DNA from: Penicillium oxalicum
Lineage: Eukaryota > Ascomycota > Eurotiomycetes > Eurotiales > Aspergillaceae
NCBI RefSeq assembly: GCF_001723175.1
Contig: NC_064650.1
Coordinates: 1,984,001 to 2,048,000, forward strand
Direction: 5' to 3'
DNA: 64,000 nucleotides
Under the pieces are notes generated by a model, which had not been told where the DNA came from, did no database searches, and saw only the letters and a list, made by a program, of their open reading frames with translations. Every line of letters starts with the position of its first letter. The first letter of the stretch is position 1. Position numbers and translations under genes: made by a program. This document shows positions 63,419 to 64,000 of the stretch, in pieces.

Positions 63419-64000
63419 TTTGAAGAGAAATTTGTACACTCTTAGCAGTGTGTAGGAGCCAAAGAGGTGAGGGGACTGATGCGGGGAAGATTGAAGGCCA
63501 GATTATGCAGTACGCAGGCGTTTCCGGGATTCAGGTTGAATACGGGATATTGCTCAATTGTGCGTACAGGGGATGGGAAATGGTGATTTGAAATAATCCA
63601 ACCGGGCTGGACAGGGAATCAATGGATTTATATCAGACTTGAAGGCGACACTTTTTTGTTATCTTCCCCGTGGAGCTCACTGCATCTTCATTCCCCGCGT
63701 CGAGACCATTGGATCTCGGCGATATGGTCCAATCAGAGTCTCTCCTGTGCCGACCGCAAACGCCGAGGTGTCCCAAAAGGGGAGTCGACGAATCAAGAAG
63801 GTCTACCCAGGGCGGCAAGCCTGCAATTACTCATGGCACCGGGTTGACTGCATACACTGGTTGGATTGAGACAACTTGTCGAGATGTGGGGAGAGTATGT
63901 CAGATGTCCATTTTGATGTTTCTCTTAGTCTCCTTTTCGTAGTCTGCATGATGTTGACATTCGTCAATTGGTCATTCTTGACGGTAGGGGCTACCTCAGG
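63419..64000. other. Upstream region of gatA
   Basis: Promoter side of gatA up to the window edge; no gene supported. Confidence 0.5.

Overview
The window is nuclear DNA of a filamentous ascomycete, most likely of the Eurotiales (Aspergillus/Penicillium type). Evidence: short GT-AG introns (about 50-170 nt) with CTAAC/CTGAC-like branch points, a Ste12 protein with C-terminal C2H2 fingers (SteA type), a fungal Cut12-type spindle pole protein, Zn2Cys6 regulators, and an arginine attenuator peptide in the leader of the arginine-specific carbamoyl-phosphate synthase small subunit. Splicing was reconstructed by hand, so exon borders are inferences supported by reading phase and protein-family continuity; family assignments are from recognition, not from a search.

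Layout. 1-11 kb: endosomal/vacuolar Na+/H+ exchanger, sucrose-type GPH/SUT transporter, and a divergent DHA1-type MFS transporter. 11-18.4 kb: a 7.4 kb gene-poor stretch leading to steA. 18.4-29.5 kb: steA, a small three-exon unknown gene, an amidohydrolase, a GPI-anchored wall protein and an alpha/beta hydrolase. 30-42.4 kb: secreted serine carboxypeptidase, Sis1-type J-protein with a perfect heat-shock element upstream, Pbn1 (GPI mannosyltransferase I partner), a Zn2Cys6 regulator, then the arginine gene cpa1 with its attenuator uORF. 42.5-64 kb: densely packed housekeeping genes: DRG2/Rbg2 GTPase, splicing factor Cwc2, eIF2alpha kinase Gcn2, Cut12, DUF89/ARMT1 phosphatase, PP5/Ppt1, Spt4 and GABA transaminase.

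How genes connect. cpa1 shows two layers of amino-acid control: a TGACTCA (Gcn4/CPC1-type) site in its promoter and a 24-codon attenuator uORF in its leader. The kinase that feeds the Gcn4 pathway, Gcn2, lies 4.5 kb downstream of cpa1. The attenuator uORF appears to be spread over three exons, the middle one only 13 nt; skipping that microexon would join the uORF start in frame to the enzyme.

Unusual. Three regulatory genes (steA, the Zn2Cys6 factor, gcn2) carry five apparent lesions (three single-base frame losses, one 7-bp tandem duplication, one in-frame TAG), while the housekeeping genes around them reconstruct without any. This is either real decay of regulators in this strain or sequence/assembly error; the sequence alone cannot decide. 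No mobile element, rRNA, convincing tRNA, CRISPR array or biosynthetic gene cluster was found.
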